Below are positions 34,044 to 43,045 of a DNA stretch of 64,000 nucleotides, in pieces. Every line of letters begins with the position of its first letter. Position 1 is the first letter of the stretch. Source of the stretch: Ruthenibacterium avium. Lineage in GTDB: Bacteria; Bacillota; Clostridia; Oscillospirales; Ruminococcaceae. The notes under the pieces were generated by a model. It did not search any database. It was not told the DNA's origin and worked only from the letters and a program-made list of their open reading frames with translations. The stretch is taken from contig DWYA01000013.1 in NCBI GenBank assembly GCA_019118905.1, positions 1 to 64,000 of the forward strand, in the 5' to 3' direction. Made by a program: the position numbers and the translations under genes.

Positions 34044-34757
34044 TTATTGATTTTGCATGGGCGCAGTTTCACAGGGGGAAGGCAGTGTAATGCGCCCGCA
34101 CACGGGACAGCGTGATGCTTCCAGCGTGGTGTCGTCAAGCGTGGGATGCGGAAAAATAAAATCATCGCTTGTGTTCGGGCAAAGCACCTTATTGACCTGC
34201 GGGTGCAGCGTCCACAGCAAAGGGGTTTTGCTTTGCAGAAAGCCGGGCGTTAAAGCCGCTCCGCAATGCAAACAGTGCGTGCGGTTCGGGCGTGTGGTTT
34301 GCCAGTAGTGGCTCATGGAAAAGCCTGCTGTTTCCGTCATTTCTTCGCCAAGGCCATATTCCGGCAGCGGTGTGAATGCCTTTGCCGCTTCCACGCTGTC
34401 AAATTCCACTTCTGCGTAATAAAACTCTGTGGGAAGGCCCTGATCGACACAGCTGACTTCCAGCGTGAGACCCTCGGGCAGCGCATACAGGCGCAGCTCT
34501 TTTGTGATGGGCGGCTGGCCGGTGAGCGCTTCCAGACGGCGAAAGACGCTTTCCTCTAACGGCAGTTCAATTTCTTCCCGCACAAGCGTTCCGTGACCTT
34601 TAAAGCACAGAATGAAAGTGTGTTTGGTGGCGCTGGTGCTTTCGCGCACGCGCACAACGGGACAGGTGGAAAGATAGCTTTGACGCATTTGCAGCGTGTC
34701 CAGCAGCGGAAGGTGGTTGGGAAAGCCGCTCATTTTCCATTTTCGTTCAATTTCCAT
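34044..34757 (-). CDS. CYTH-domain (triphosphate tunnel) protein with zinc-ribbon-like tail
   Basis: 237 residues. The start MEIERKWK carries the ExExK signature of CYTH/triphosphate tunnel enzymes; later strands VVRVRES, TFILCFKG, REEIELPL and YYAEVEFDS give the expected alternating basic and acidic tunnel residues. Relatives hydrolyse triphosphate or make cyclic AMP; the former is likelier here. The C-terminal about 75 residues hold two CxxC pairs (CLHC, CPVC), probably a zinc ribbon, which the basic family lacks. ATG at 34757 (conserved MEIERK) follows AGGATTTG. Divergent from the methyltransferase gene. Confidence 0.85.
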   Translation of the reverse strand: MEIERKWKMSGFPNHLPLLDTLQMRQSYLSTCPVVRVRESTSATKHTFILCFKGHGTLVREEIELPLEESVFRRLEALTGQPPITKELRLYALPEGLTLEVSCVDQGLPTEFYYAEVEFDSVEAAKAFTPLPEYGLGEEMTETAGFSMSHYWQTTRPNRTHCLHCGAALTPGFLQSKTPLLWTLHPQVNKVLCPNTSDDFIFPHPTLDDTTLEASRCPVCGRITLPSPCETAPMQNQ

Positions 34758-34851
34758 TGTCAAATCCTCCGTTTCTGCTTTATAATATAAAAGATAGACA
34801 AGCCTCAATGCAAGAGGATGCGGAAAAAAAGCGCCAAAAGGAGATTTTTTC

Positions 34852-36078
34852 ATGAAACAGGAACGTATTTATCCCAAATTTACCGTGAGTGCGAAAGCGG
34901 AACGCGCGCTGAATGGCGGTCATCCGTGGGTGTATGGTACGGAGGTGCTGCGTGAGGAGCCGTGTGAAAACGGTGCGCTGGTGGATGTGGTGAGCCTGAA
35001 AGGACGCTACTTGGGAACCGGTTTTGTGAGTGAAAAAAGCAAAATTCGTGTGCGTGTGTTTTCGCGCAATGCCAATGACCGCTTTGACGAGGCGTTTTGG
35101 CGCAGAAGGCTGACCCATGCATGGGAGTACCGCAAAAGTGTTTTGCAGCCCCACGAGCTGGAATGCTGCCGCGTGATTTTTGGCGAGGCTGACCTGTTTC
35201 CCGGCTTGACGGTCGACCGCTTTGGCTCAATTTTAAGCGCACAGGTGCTGAGCGTGGGAATGGAACAGTGCAAAGAGCTTTTGTTCCCCCTGTTGGTGGA
35301 CGTTTTGCAGCAGGACGGCCAGAGAATTGACGGCATTTATGAGCGAAATGACGTGGCCATTCGCGGGCTGGAGGGAATGGCGCAATATAAGGGTTGGTAT
35401 GACCTTTCGGCCCATGGGCTGCCCACACCGAAAAGCGCATTGGCAGAGATTGAGGAAAACGGCGTGCGCTACACGGTGGATGTAGAAAACGGACAAAAGA
35501 CAGGGTTCTTTTTAGACCAGAAGTATAACCGTGCAGCTGTGGCACGGTTGGCGCAGGGAAAGCGCGTGCTGGACTGCTTTACCCACACAGGCAGTTTTGC
35601 TTTGAATGCGGCTAAGGGAGGCGCTGCCCATGTGACGGCGGTGGACGTGAGTGAAACCGCTGTGGAGATGGCGCGCTTGAATGCCGAGCGAAACGGCGTA
35701 TCCGACCGGATGGACTGCGTGGCCGCCGACGTGTTTGAACTGCTGCCTACATTGGAGCAGGGGGCGTATGACTTTATTATTTTGGACCCGCCCGCGTTTA
35801 CAAAATCGCGCAAGACGCTGCACAATGCGCTGAGAGGCTATAAGGAGATTAACTACCGGGCGATGAAGCTTTTGCCCCGCGGCGGGTATTTGGCAACGTG
35901 CAGCTGCAGCCATTTTGCAACCGAAGAAGAATTTTGCAAAATGCTGGTTTCTGCTGCGAAGGACGCCAACGTACAGCTCAGGCAGATTGAGGCACGCCAG
36001 CAATCACCCGACCATCCCATTTTATGGGGAGTGCCGGAGACCTCCTATTTAAAATTTTATCTGTTCCAAGTAGTGTAA
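34852..36078 (+). CDS. RlmI-like 23S rRNA (cytosine-5) methyltransferase family protein
   Basis: 408 residues. N-terminal PUA domain (HPWVYGTEVLREEP), a central RlmI-type domain (FPGLTVDRFG, GIYERNDV) and a C-terminal class I methyltransferase domain: KTGFFLDQKYNR, VLDCFTHTGSFALNAAKGGA (SAM motif), FIILDPPAFTKS and CSCSHF with the catalytic Cys. This is the RlmI/YccW order; E. coli RlmI methylates C1962 of 23S rRNA. Length matches (about 396). ATG at 34852 has AAAAGGAG. A single gene without close neighbours on its strand. Confidence 0.9.
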   Translation: MKQERIYPKFTVSAKAERALNGGHPWVYGTEVLREEPCENGALVDVVSLKGRYLGTGFVSEKSKIRVRVFSRNANDRFDEAFWRRRLTHAWEYRKSVLQPHELECCRVIFGEADLFPGLTVDRFGSILSAQVLSVGMEQCKELLFPLLVDVLQQDGQRIDGIYERNDVAIRGLEGMAQYKGWYDLSAHGLPTPKSALAEIEENGVRYTVDVENGQKTGFFLDQKYNRAAVARLAQGKRVLDCFTHTGSFALNAAKGGAAHVTAVDVSETAVEMARLNAERNGVSDRMDCVAADVFELLPTLEQGAYDFIILDPPAFTKSRKTLHNALRGYKEINYRAMKLLPRGGYLATCSCSHFATEEEFCKMLVSAAKDANVQLRQIEARQQSPDHPILWGVPETSYLKFYLFQVV

Positions 36079-36368
36079 AAAGCACAAAGATACTTTATTG
36101 AGACAATATAGATAAAAAATTGGGTTAATTTACGATGTTTTTACATAAAAATGCTGACAATTTGCCTTTTATCGTGTAAAATAGAGATAAGGGCAATGAT
36201 GCGGTGTACAAAAGTATGCGGCAGATTGTTTTAGGCAAAACGGTTTTGTTGGAAGAATCTTTTTCAATGTGTGTTTGGACGGTGGGTGCATTTGTGACAA
36301 AATGCGCACATAGAACGGCTTAAAATAAAGCATAGCGAGGAAACACCAGATAAAAGGAGAGGGTTTGG

Positions 36369-36560
36369 ATGCTGCCTTGTAAAGAACATTGTAACCATTA
36401 TTCGGAAGGCTGTCACAAAACGTGCGGAAGGTGGCGTGCGCGCTGCATGTGTGAGAAAATGCAGCGGGAACGCAAGCGAAATTATTTGAAATTGCACGAA
36501 GCGCTGTGCCGCGAGACGGTGCTGCGGTGTCGGGAAAACACCGTTTGCCGTGCCTACTAA
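36369..36560 (+). CDS. Small cysteine-rich protein, unknown function
   Basis: 63 residues with eight Cys and several His (CKEHCNHY, GCHKTC, RCMC) in the first half, then a basic helix with two more Cys (LCRETVLRCREN). The spacing suggests zinc binding. ATG follows AAAAGGAGAGGG and a strong terminator lies 30 bp after the stop, so it is a genuine short transcript. Not recognised as a named family. The 290 bp upstream hold no other gene that I can see. Confidence 0.65.
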   Translation: MLPCKEHCNHYSEGCHKTCGRWRARCMCEKMQRERKRNYLKLHEALCRETVLRCRENTVCRAY

Positions 36561-36587
36561 ACGATGGAAAACAGAATATAGACTCAA

Positions 36588-36637
36588 AAACACAAGCCGC
36601 GCTGGAGCAAAAGAAGCCAGCGCGGCTTGTGTTTTTT
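36588..36637 (+). terminator. Terminator of the small Cys-rich gene
   Basis: cacaagccgcgctgg / ccagcgcggcttgtg with gttttttg following. Confidence 0.9.
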
Positions 36638-36828
36638 GAAAACAGACAAGAGAGCGGCAAAGGCAAAATGTGATGGATGTAAATAAAAAGAAATTTATTG
36701 GAAAAAATAATAAGTTTTACTTGTTTGACAATAGGGGGAATGTTGCAATAAGAAAGGAGAATGGTAAAAAATTGGAAATGCAAATGTTTTCTTCACAATA
36801 AAAAAGAAAAGGATGGAAAAAACAGAAA

Positions 36829-37990
36829 ATGATGAAAACATGGAAATTGAAAGATCGGCTGATACTTTCGTACAGTTCGATTTTGATTATGATGCTGCTT
36901 GGCATTACATCGCTGATTTGTGTGACCATGATGGCCTCGATCAGCACACGTTACAGCACAGAGACCGTACCTGTGGTGGAGCAGATTGGTTTGGCAAGAA
37001 GGAATATCGTATCGGTAAGACGTTACCTGCTGAATGCGATTATTGCCGAGACGCCCGAAGACTTTGCGCGTAGAGGAGAGCATGAACGCAGACCGCAACG
37101 CGCTGTATGCTTCGCTGGATGCCATTGAACAGCTGAATGGAAGTTACACGGAAACCATTGAGCAAGTGAGAAGTACGCTGGAAAGCGTTGCGAATTATAA
37201 CAATTAAATTATGAACCTGACGGCAAAATTTACGGACGCCGACAATGAAAAGGCATATCAAATTTATTTGAATGATTATGCACCGGCGCTTGACACCGCA
37301 GCGCAGCAGCTGGAAACGCTGAACGATCAGATTGATGCGTTTGGTCAGTCGCAAAGCGCACAGGCAGTAAAGATGCGGCAAGTGGCGCTGATTGTAATCA
37401 GCACGATTATTGCTGTGACTGCCGTTTTGACTGTTTTAACACTGGTGAAGATGACAAAGGCGATCACAAGACCGATTCAGCAGATTCAAGACGCGATGCA
37501 GGCTTTAGCGGATGACAGCAAATATGTAGGCGTTTACGCAAAGCTGCGTGACATGGTATATGCTTTGATGCAGATGTTGGGACAGACTGTTGAGCAGGTG
37601 GACGCAACATCTGCCCAGGTGTTCCATGGCTCTGAGCAGGTGGCCAACGCGGCACAGGCATTGAGCCAAGGCGCAAGCCAACAGGCTTCCAGCGTGCAGG
37701 AGCTGGCGGCAACTTTGGAACAGATTTCCAAACAGGTAGACGAAAATGCACAAAACATTGAGGGTGCAAAGCTGGATACCATTGAGACGGTGAAGGAACT
37801 GGATACCGGAAAAGAAAAAATGCAGGATGAAGCGATTCACCAAACCACGGAGGGTGTGAACCAGATTTCCAACGTGGTGCAGACCAATTCTGCAACGGCA
37901 CAGCAGACGGCGGCAGCAAGTGAAGAACTGTCGGGCTAGGCGAATGTGCTGCGCAAGTTGATGAGCAAGTTTCAATTGCAGACTGCGTAA
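36829..37990 (+). pseudogene. Decayed methyl-accepting chemotaxis protein
   Basis: The N-terminal TM1 and four-helix-bundle sensor begin at 36829 (LKDRLILSYSSILIMMLLGI) and shift frame near 37068, where the sense continues as VEESMNADRNALYASLD. That frame meets a TAA near 37205, resumes with FTDADNEKAYQIYL, TM2 and a HAMP remnant, then an abbreviated signalling domain (GASQQASSVQELAATLEQIS, joined after a deletion to NAQNIEGAK and later to QQTAAASEELSG). A TAG at about 37937 replaces the Gln expected before ANVLRKLMSKF. With one frameshift, two stops and a deleted methylation/tip region, it cannot make a working receptor. No other chemotaxis gene is in the window. Confidence 0.85.
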
Positions 37991-38017
37991 ACGGCGCTTG
38001 GAAGCAAGGAAAAGAGA

Positions 38018-38056
38018 AAAGGACACAGGAAAGACGCGCTTTCCTGTGTCCTTTTT
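38018..38056. terminator. Bidirectional terminator
   Basis: aaaggacacaggaaag / ctttcctgtgtcctttt around a short loop, between the chemotaxis remnant and the DUF1576 gene. Confidence 0.85.
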
Positions 38057-38075
38057 CTGTGTGCAAAAGTTTTGG

Positions 38076-39365
38076 TTACAAAGAGAGATTTTCTTTGGCG
38101 CGGGCTTTGCGGGAGCGGATGGACTGGATGACGGGAATCATAAAAATAGCGATGAGACCGCCGGCAAAGCCGTTGTTGTATAAATTCATGCCGCCGTATA
38201 AGATGCCAGTATTGAGAACCACAGACGAATGCAAAAAACCGGCGATGATACCGCAAATGATGCCGAACTCACCCGCGATGGGCGCAAGCGTAGTGGAGAG
38301 AAGAAACGCCAGCATGGGAGAGGGGTCGCACAAATCCCAGTGTTTGATGAGGCTGGCAAGATAGACCCCGAGCATAATGGGGAAAATATTGCGTACATGC
38401 TTGCCAGTGGCACCGAAGCCGATGATGGTGAAAATGCTGCCGATGACCGGCCCATTGAGCTCACCGCCGACGAGAAACACAAGCAGAACCGAGAACAGGC
38501 CGTTGACCGCCATATTGAAAACAGTGGCACAGCGCGTACTGTCGCGCAGAAAATCGGTGCCGCCGACACCGGGAAGTTTGAGCAGCAGCCGATATTGCCG
38601 GAAAATCTCACGCCCTCCCATGACGACGGCGCCAAGCGCCATGCAAGCAAAGAGAGCCGAAAGAAGAACGAGAAATTGAATGCGCATTCCGCTGTGCCAA
38701 ATCAGGCGCTGCTCCATTTCGATATTGAAGGAACGAAACAGCGAAACCACAATGGTGGCGATAATGCCGCAGGCAAACCCAACGTTATAGAGCGAATAAC
38801 CTTTATGTGCGTAATGGACATGCGTGGCAAGCGGCGGAATGACAAAGCCGATGGCAATGCCCACGGCGATGGCAAACAACAAGCGAACGGGGACAGGAAA
38901 CACGGCCAGCTGCGGGATTTGCGTGATTTGTGTAATAATGGGCGAAAGGCTGGTGCTGTAAAGACCGACGTAGACGTAGCGGGAAAAAGGGGTGCGGTGG
39001 TATTTGGCATAAAGCCAAACACCCGCCAGCAGCGCCCAGATATTGAGAATGTTTTTCCCAAACAGGGAAAAGCCAAACATAAGGCATAGGGAAGTAATAG
39101 TGTGGCCGTCCATTTCCATGCCGAGAAAGTAAATGAGCCCGACAGTGAACAGAGAGAGCAAGCCTGCATTAAAAAAGGCTGCGCCAATGCCGCCCACAAC
39201 AAAATAATCAGTAATTAAAAAATCAGGCTCTTGCAAAATACGCCCCATGCCCGCGATGATTTCGCCCGGCGTTTGAAAGAAAAAGGCCGCGACCATAAAA
39301 TAGAGCGGAATCAACGTGAGCAAAAGAAACTGGCTGCGCCGCGAAAGCGGAGTAGAAACAAGCAT
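38076..39365 (-). CDS. DUF1576 multi-pass membrane protein
   Basis: 429 residues and about ten to twelve membrane helices. Motifs such as DYFVVGGIGAAFFNAGL, FGFSLFGKNILNIW and the duplicated late FGATGKHVRNIFPIMLG point to the DUF1576 family, whose two halves resemble each other as in transporters. Substrate unknown. The start ATG at 39365 has a rather distant GGAAAGG, so the exact start is uncertain. It lies only 48 bp after the prophage repressor on the same strand with no terminator between, so repressor transcripts probably run into it. Confidence 0.85.
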   Translation of the reverse strand: MLVSTPLSRRSQFLLLTLIPLYFMVAAFFFQTPGEIIAGMGRILQEPDFLITDYFVVGGIGAAFFNAGLLSLFTVGLIYFLGMEMDGHTITSLCLMFGFSLFGKNILNIWALLAGVWLYAKYHRTPFSRYVYVGLYSTSLSPIITQITQIPQLAVFPVPVRLLFAIAVGIAIGFVIPPLATHVHYAHKGYSLYNVGFACGIIATIVVSLFRSFNIEMEQRLIWHSGMRIQFLVLLSALFACMALGAVVMGGREIFRQYRLLLKLPGVGGTDFLRDSTRCATVFNMAVNGLFSVLLVFLVGGELNGPVIGSIFTIIGFGATGKHVRNIFPIMLGVYLASLIKHWDLCDPSPMLAFLLSTTLAPIAGEFGIICGIIAGFLHSSVVLNTGILYGGMNLYNNGFAGGLIAIFMIPVIQSIRSRKARAKENLSL

Positions 39366-39413
39366 AAAAACAATTCAACCTTTCCTAGATGGAGTGAAAA
39401 GAAAAAGCAGCGG

Positions 39414-40043
39414 TTACACATACCAATGGGTAAAGCCAACGGCTTTGCCCTCAATGACAAGCTCCTGCATTTGTTCACCGGTGAGAATATAGGGCGGGTA
39501 GGCGGCATTGGCGGGCATGAGCGTAATGGCATCTGCCGTTTTATACACACGCTTGAGTGTGGCTTCATCGCCAATGCGCACCGCGGCGATTTGACCGTTT
39601 TCAATATCCGGCTGGCGGCGAATATAGACGATGTCGCCGTCGGCAATGCCGGCGTCAATCATGCTGTCGCCTTCGCAGCGCAGAGCAAAATCGGCGTGGT
39701 GTGTGACGGGGACTTCCACATAATCTTCAATGTTTTGTTCGGCTGTGATGGGACTGCCGCACGCGATGCGCCCAACCAAGGGAACACGACGCATTTCCGG
39801 CAAAGGAGAAAACCCCGGCGGAATGTCGCTGTTTTCATCGTGCTGCCAACCCATGAGCACCTGCGGCGTGGTATCGAGCGCATAGGCCAACTTTTCCAGC
39901 CGGTCCATGGGGATTTTTTCGGTGGTGCCGGAAATATAGCGCTGGAGCGCCGATTTGGGAACCCCGGTACGCAGCGCTAAATCGGCATAGGAAAGCCCGC
40001 TTTGTTCGTAAAATTGTTGCAGGCGTTTGGAAATTTCATTCAT
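39414..40043 (-). CDS. Prophage repressor, HTH plus S24 (LexA-like) peptidase
   Basis: 209 residues. N-terminal XRE helix-turn-helix (YADLALRTGVPKSALQRYIS), linker, then an S24 domain with Cys-Gly cleavage site (RIACGSP), catalytic Ser in CEGDSMIDAGI and Lys in ATLKRVY. This layout means autocleavage in response to RecA, releasing the early promoter. ATG at 40043 follows AAGGAGG. It is read divergently from the phage genes; operators tcccaaaaatggga flank the opposite promoter, and a half-site sits in its own promoter. Confidence 0.93.
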   Translation of the reverse strand: MNEISKRLQQFYEQSGLSYADLALRTGVPKSALQRYISGTTEKIPMDRLEKLAYALDTTPQVLMGWQHDENSDIPPGFSPLPEMRRVPLVGRIACGSPITAEQNIEDYVEVPVTHHADFALRCEGDSMIDAGIADGDIVYIRRQPDIENGQIAAVRIGDEATLKRVYKTADAITLMPANAAYPPYILTGEQMQELVIEGKAVGFTHWYV

Positions 40044-40122
40044 AGAACTGACCTCCTTGTCATCTGTTCTTGCGGCAATGTCCGCCGAAAAAGGAAACGG
40101 CAGAGCGAGTGTCTTTAATGTA

Positions 40123-40151
40123 AGTATACCTGAATCGTCCCACAAATGCAA
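40123..40151 (-). promoter_or_regulatory. Promoter of the prophage repressor
   Basis: Minus-strand TTGCAT (40151-40146), 17 bp, TATACT (40128-40123). The spacer includes TGTGGGA, an operator half-site, suggesting autoregulation. Confidence 0.7.
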
Positions 40152-40170
40152 TAAAAAATTTTAAAAAATA

Positions 40171-40233
40171 TCCCAAAAATGGGTTGACAAGAGAAAATAA
40201 GTGTGGTATGGTATATGCATCCCAAAAATGGGA
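40171..40233 (+). promoter_or_regulatory. Early phage promoter flanked by two repressor operators
   Basis: Operator tcccaaaaatggg (40171-40183) abuts the -35 TTGACA (40184-40189); 17 bp later the -10 is TATGGT (40207-40212); a second operator tcccaaaaatggga (40220-40233) covers the start site. Repressor bound at both would block the promoter. Confidence 0.8.
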
Positions 40234-40251
40234 CGAGAAAGAAGGGGTAAG

Positions 40252-40527
40252 ATGAAAACCAATTTGCTGGAACGAAAAATGAACGAGCAAGGAATTTCAA
40301 AAGCCGAGCTGGCAAAGTATTTAAAACTCTCGGAAAAGCGCCTTACAGAGAAGATGGACGGCATTTGCGTATGGAACACTTGGGAAGTGATGCGCATTTG
40401 CATGATAGTACAATTGCAGGATGAGGCAGAAAAGAGTGAAATTTTTTTGTCAAAATCATCCCGAAAATGGGACAAAAGAGGAGAAAATGTCGAAAAGAAA
40501 ACTGTTTTGGATGTTGGTGACGAATGA
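40252..40527 (+). CDS. Small phage HTH-like early protein
   Basis: 91 residues. An N-terminal helix-turn-helix-like segment (MNEQGISKAELAKYLKLSEK) is followed by a short acidic/basic tail. It is the first gene after the early promoter and probably a Cro-like or regulatory DNA-binding protein. ATG at 40252 follows GAAGGGG. A third operator-like sequence lies inside its 3' end (40459-40472). It overlaps the next gene by 41 bp in another frame. Confidence 0.7.
   Translation: MKTNLLERKMNEQGISKAELAKYLKLSEKRLTEKMDGICVWNTWEVMRICMIVQLQDEAEKSEIFLSKSSRKWDKRGENVEKKTVLDVGDE
40459..40472 (+). promoter_or_regulatory. Third repressor-operator-like site inside an early gene
   Basis: tcccgaaaatggga differs from the two promoter operators at one position; it lies 230 bp downstream and could support looping or pausing. 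Confidence 0.5.
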
Positions 40528-40690
40528 TGCCTATGAGCTTCCTTTGGCTTGTGAAAGAAGCGCGAAGGCGTTGGCGGAGACTTGCCGCATGACAAGACCG
40601 GAACTTTTGCGGGTAAGGCGGCAGGCGGGGGTTTCGGTAAAAGTGAAAAAGGTAAAGGCTGACGGGGGTGCTGTGCGTGACCGAAGGTAA
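40487..40690 (+). CDS. Small phage protein with putative HTH (YELPLA type)
   Basis: 67 residues. The beginning LVTNDAYELPLACERSAKAL and the following AETCRMTRPELLRVRRQ resemble the short clostridial phage proteins that start with a strand motif (xVTxDEYELP) followed by a predicted helix-turn-helix. Function unknown. ATG at 40487 has a good GAGGAG site although it lies within the preceding gene in another frame, which is normal for dense phage clusters. Confidence 0.65.
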   Translation: MSKRKLFWMLVTNDAYELPLACERSAKALAETCRMTRPELLRVRRQAGVSVKVKKVKADGGAVRDRR

Positions 40691-40874
40691 ATGGAGTGCA
40701 TGGGGGTTGGGCAGCCGTGCGCAATGCCTTATATGCAAAGCTGCTTGCAGGGAGATGACGGACAAGCCCTGCGAGCGATTTCAAGCCCCGCTGATCTGCT
40801 ATGAAATTCCAGGAACACGCCGATATCAGCGGGCTTTGAGGGGAATGAGAGAGGAAGGAGAGAAAAGAGCGTGA
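40677..40874 (+). CDS. Small cysteine-containing phage protein
   Basis: About 65 residues, with CLICKAACREM and a following Cys that could form a small metal site. It begins at a GTG (40677) just after GGGGGTG and its stop overlaps the terminase small-subunit start (GTGA), which supports reality. Not recognised as a known family; a start at 40668 is possible. Confidence 0.5.
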   Translation: MTEGKWSAWGLGSRAQCLICKAACREMTDKPCERFQAPLICYEIPGTRRYQRALRGMREEGEKRA

Positions 40875-41383
40875 AGAAAAAGGGAAGGTCTTATTCGGAA
40901 AAAGAAAAGCGTGTCTGCTTGAAAAAGCTCAGGGAGGGAATGAGCTTTGCGCAGGTGAGTGAACGGTGTGGGGTTTCGGTTTCGACCTTGCGCAAGTGGC
41001 ACAAGCAGGAAAGTGAACCAGCGCAGAGGGAAAACAGCCAGCAAGCACTGGGGCAAATGGCGCGGGAGGGAATGCGCATGAATGTGGATTTGCTGGTTCG
41101 GCGCTTGGAAACGGCGTGTACTGCCGAGCGGGAAATGGAGCAGATTCGCGGACAGCTGCGCCGTTTGGGACCGAAGGAAAAGGGCGAAAGTGAAGATGTG
41201 ACACGCGAGCGAACGCGGCTGGAAACGGCGCTGGAAAGTTATTACCACTTGAGCGACACGACGGCGGCAACCTTTTTGAAAACACTGATGGCGGTGCGTG
41301 CAAAGGAGGAGATGCCTCGAGCGGACGGTGAATTGCAAAACTATGAAACGCTGTTGAAAAGCGTGATGGGAGAGGAATTTTGA
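40871..41383 (+). CDS. Phage terminase small subunit (HTH type)
   Basis: 170 residues. N-terminal transposase-like helix-turn-helix (EKRVCLKKLREGMSFAQVSE, then RCGVSVSTLRKWH), then a helical oligomerisation region with KEEMPRADGELQNYE at the end. Directly upstream of the large terminase, as expected for the DNA-recognition subunit. GTG start at 40871 with AAGGAGAG. Identified by position and HTH; sequence divergence among small terminases is large. Confidence 0.75.
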   Translation: MKKKGRSYSEKEKRVCLKKLREGMSFAQVSERCGVSVSTLRKWHKQESEPAQRENSQQALGQMAREGMRMNVDLLVRRLETACTAEREMEQIRGQLRRLGPKEKGESEDVTRERTRLETALESYYHLSDTTAATFLKTLMAVRAKEEMPRADGELQNYETLLKSVMGEEF

Positions 41384-41401
41384 AAAAACGGGGGTGAGAC
41401 A

Positions 41402-43033
41402 TTGGCGATCAATACACAGGCGTACATAGAGCGTTTTATTAAGATTCGCAGCAAACAGGGCGAAGTGATTCCTATGAAACTGAATCTGCCGCAAAAAAAG
41501 CTGTACAGTGCTTTGAAACAGCAGCACGAGCAGGGAAAGCCGCTGCGGGCAATTGTGCTGAAGGCACGGCAGATGGGATTTTCCACGCTGGTGGAGGCGA
41601 TGATGTTTAAAAGAACAGTGACGGGAACAGGTGTAAAAAGCGGCATTGTGGCGCATACGGAGGATGCGAGCGCCAACTTGTACCGCATGGCGAAGCTGAT
41701 GTACAGCGAATTGCCCGCCGGGCTGAAGCCGGAGCAAAAGCTGGGCAATGCAAAAGAACTGGTATTTGCCGCGAAAGGAAAAGGCGGATTGGACAGCACG
41801 GTACGAGTGATGACCGCCGGAGGAAGCGGCATTGGACGCTCGGACACCTTTCAAAACCTGCATCTTTCGGAATTTGCCTTTTGGCCGGGCGACAAGCGGC
41901 TGACTTTCGCAGGAGCCATGCAGGCGGTGCCGGACACGCCGGGGAGCATGGTGATCATTGAGAGCACAGCCAACGGTTTTGACGAATTTAAAAGCATGTG
42001 GGACCGTGCGGTAGCGGGAGAAAGTGAGTTTGTACCCGTGTTCTGTGCATGGTGGGAGCTGGAGGAATATCGCAGACCTTACACAGGATTTGAGCTTTCG
42101 GACTATGAGCGCGAATTGAAACGGCGGTACAGCCTAGATAACGAACAGCTGGCGTGGCGGCGCTGGTGCATTGAAAACAACTGCGCGGGAGATTTGCAGC
42201 TGTTTCGTCAGGAATATCCGGCTTGCCCGGAGGAAGCGTTTTTATCGACAGGCAGCTGTATTTTTGATAAAGACGCCATTATGGGCCGGTTGAATGACGG
42301 GGTAAAGCCACTGTACCGCGCCCGGCTGCACTACGCTTGCGCAGTGGAACAAGGCTTGGAGCGGCTGGCGTTTCACGGCGCTGAACCGAGCGAGCGCGGC
42401 GGCGTTTGGGTGTATGAGGAGCCGCAGGAGGGAGTACCGTATGTGATTGGCGCAGACACCGCCGGAGACGGGAGCGACTGGTTTGTGGCGCAGGTGGTGA
42501 ACAACATCACGGGAAAACAGGCGGCTGTGCTGAGGCGAAAATATGACGAGGATGCCTTTGCCTGTGAAGTGATGGCGCTGGGGTACTGGTACAACACGGC
42601 ACTGTTAGGAATTGAGGCCAATTTTTCCACCTATCCGATTAAAACGGTGGAGCGGCTGGGATACCCGCGCCAATTTATGCGCGAGCAGGAGGACACCTAC
42701 ACGCACAGGCCGCAGAAAAAATGGGGCTTTCGCACCACGATGCAGACAAGGCCGGTGATTTTAGCGGATTTGGTGCGTTTGGTTCGAGAACAGCCGGAAT
42801 TGATTTCGGACGCACAGACGCTGCGGGAGATGCTGGTATTTGTGAAAAACGAGCGCGGCCGCCCCGAAGCAATGCAGGGGGAACATGATGACTGTGTGAT
42901 GGCGCTGGCGATTGCGCATTACATTCGACCGCAGCAGACAAGCTGGGTGGAAGGCGGCGCGGTGCTGCGCGGCTGGGAGAGAGCGGACGATTACACGAGC
43001 CAAATGGATGATTTTATGAGCTTTGGCGGATAG
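41402..43033 (+). CDS. Phage terminase large subunit
   Basis: 543 residues. ATPase domain with Walker A-like KARQMGFSTLVEAM, Walker B LHLSEFAFW and a coupling motif (MVIIESTANG), followed by an RNase H-like nuclease with acidic residues VIGADTAGDGSDW, GIEANFSTYP and a late HDDCVMALAIA. It translocates and cuts DNA during head filling. TTG start at 41402 directly after GGGGGTGA. Complete, with no missing catalytic motif apparent. Confidence 0.93.
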   Translation: MAINTQAYIERFIKIRSKQGEVIPMKLNLPQKKLYSALKQQHEQGKPLRAIVLKARQMGFSTLVEAMMFKRTVTGTGVKSGIVAHTEDASANLYRMAKLMYSELPAGLKPEQKLGNAKELVFAAKGKGGLDSTVRVMTAGGSGIGRSDTFQNLHLSEFAFWPGDKRLTFAGAMQAVPDTPGSMVIIESTANGFDEFKSMWDRAVAGESEFVPVFCAWWELEEYRRPYTGFELSDYERELKRRYSLDNEQLAWRRWCIENNCAGDLQLFRQEYPACPEEAFLSTGSCIFDKDAIMGRLNDGVKPLYRARLHYACAVEQGLERLAFHGAEPSERGGVWVYEEPQEGVPYVIGADTAGDGSDWFVAQVVNNITGKQAAVLRRKYDEDAFACEVMALGYWYNTALLGIEANFSTYPIKTVERLGYPRQFMREQEDTYTHRPQKKWGFRTTMQTRPVILADLVRLVREQPELISDAQTLREMLVFVKNERGRPEAMQGEHDDCVMALAIAHYIRPQQTSWVEGGAVLRGWERADDYTSQMDDFMSFGG

Positions 43034-43045
43034 GAGGAACGCACG

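Noticed and set aside
39366..39413. Attachment site at the left prophage edge
   Set aside because: No direct repeat shared with the right edge (around 54640) could be seen, and there is no integrase to use it.
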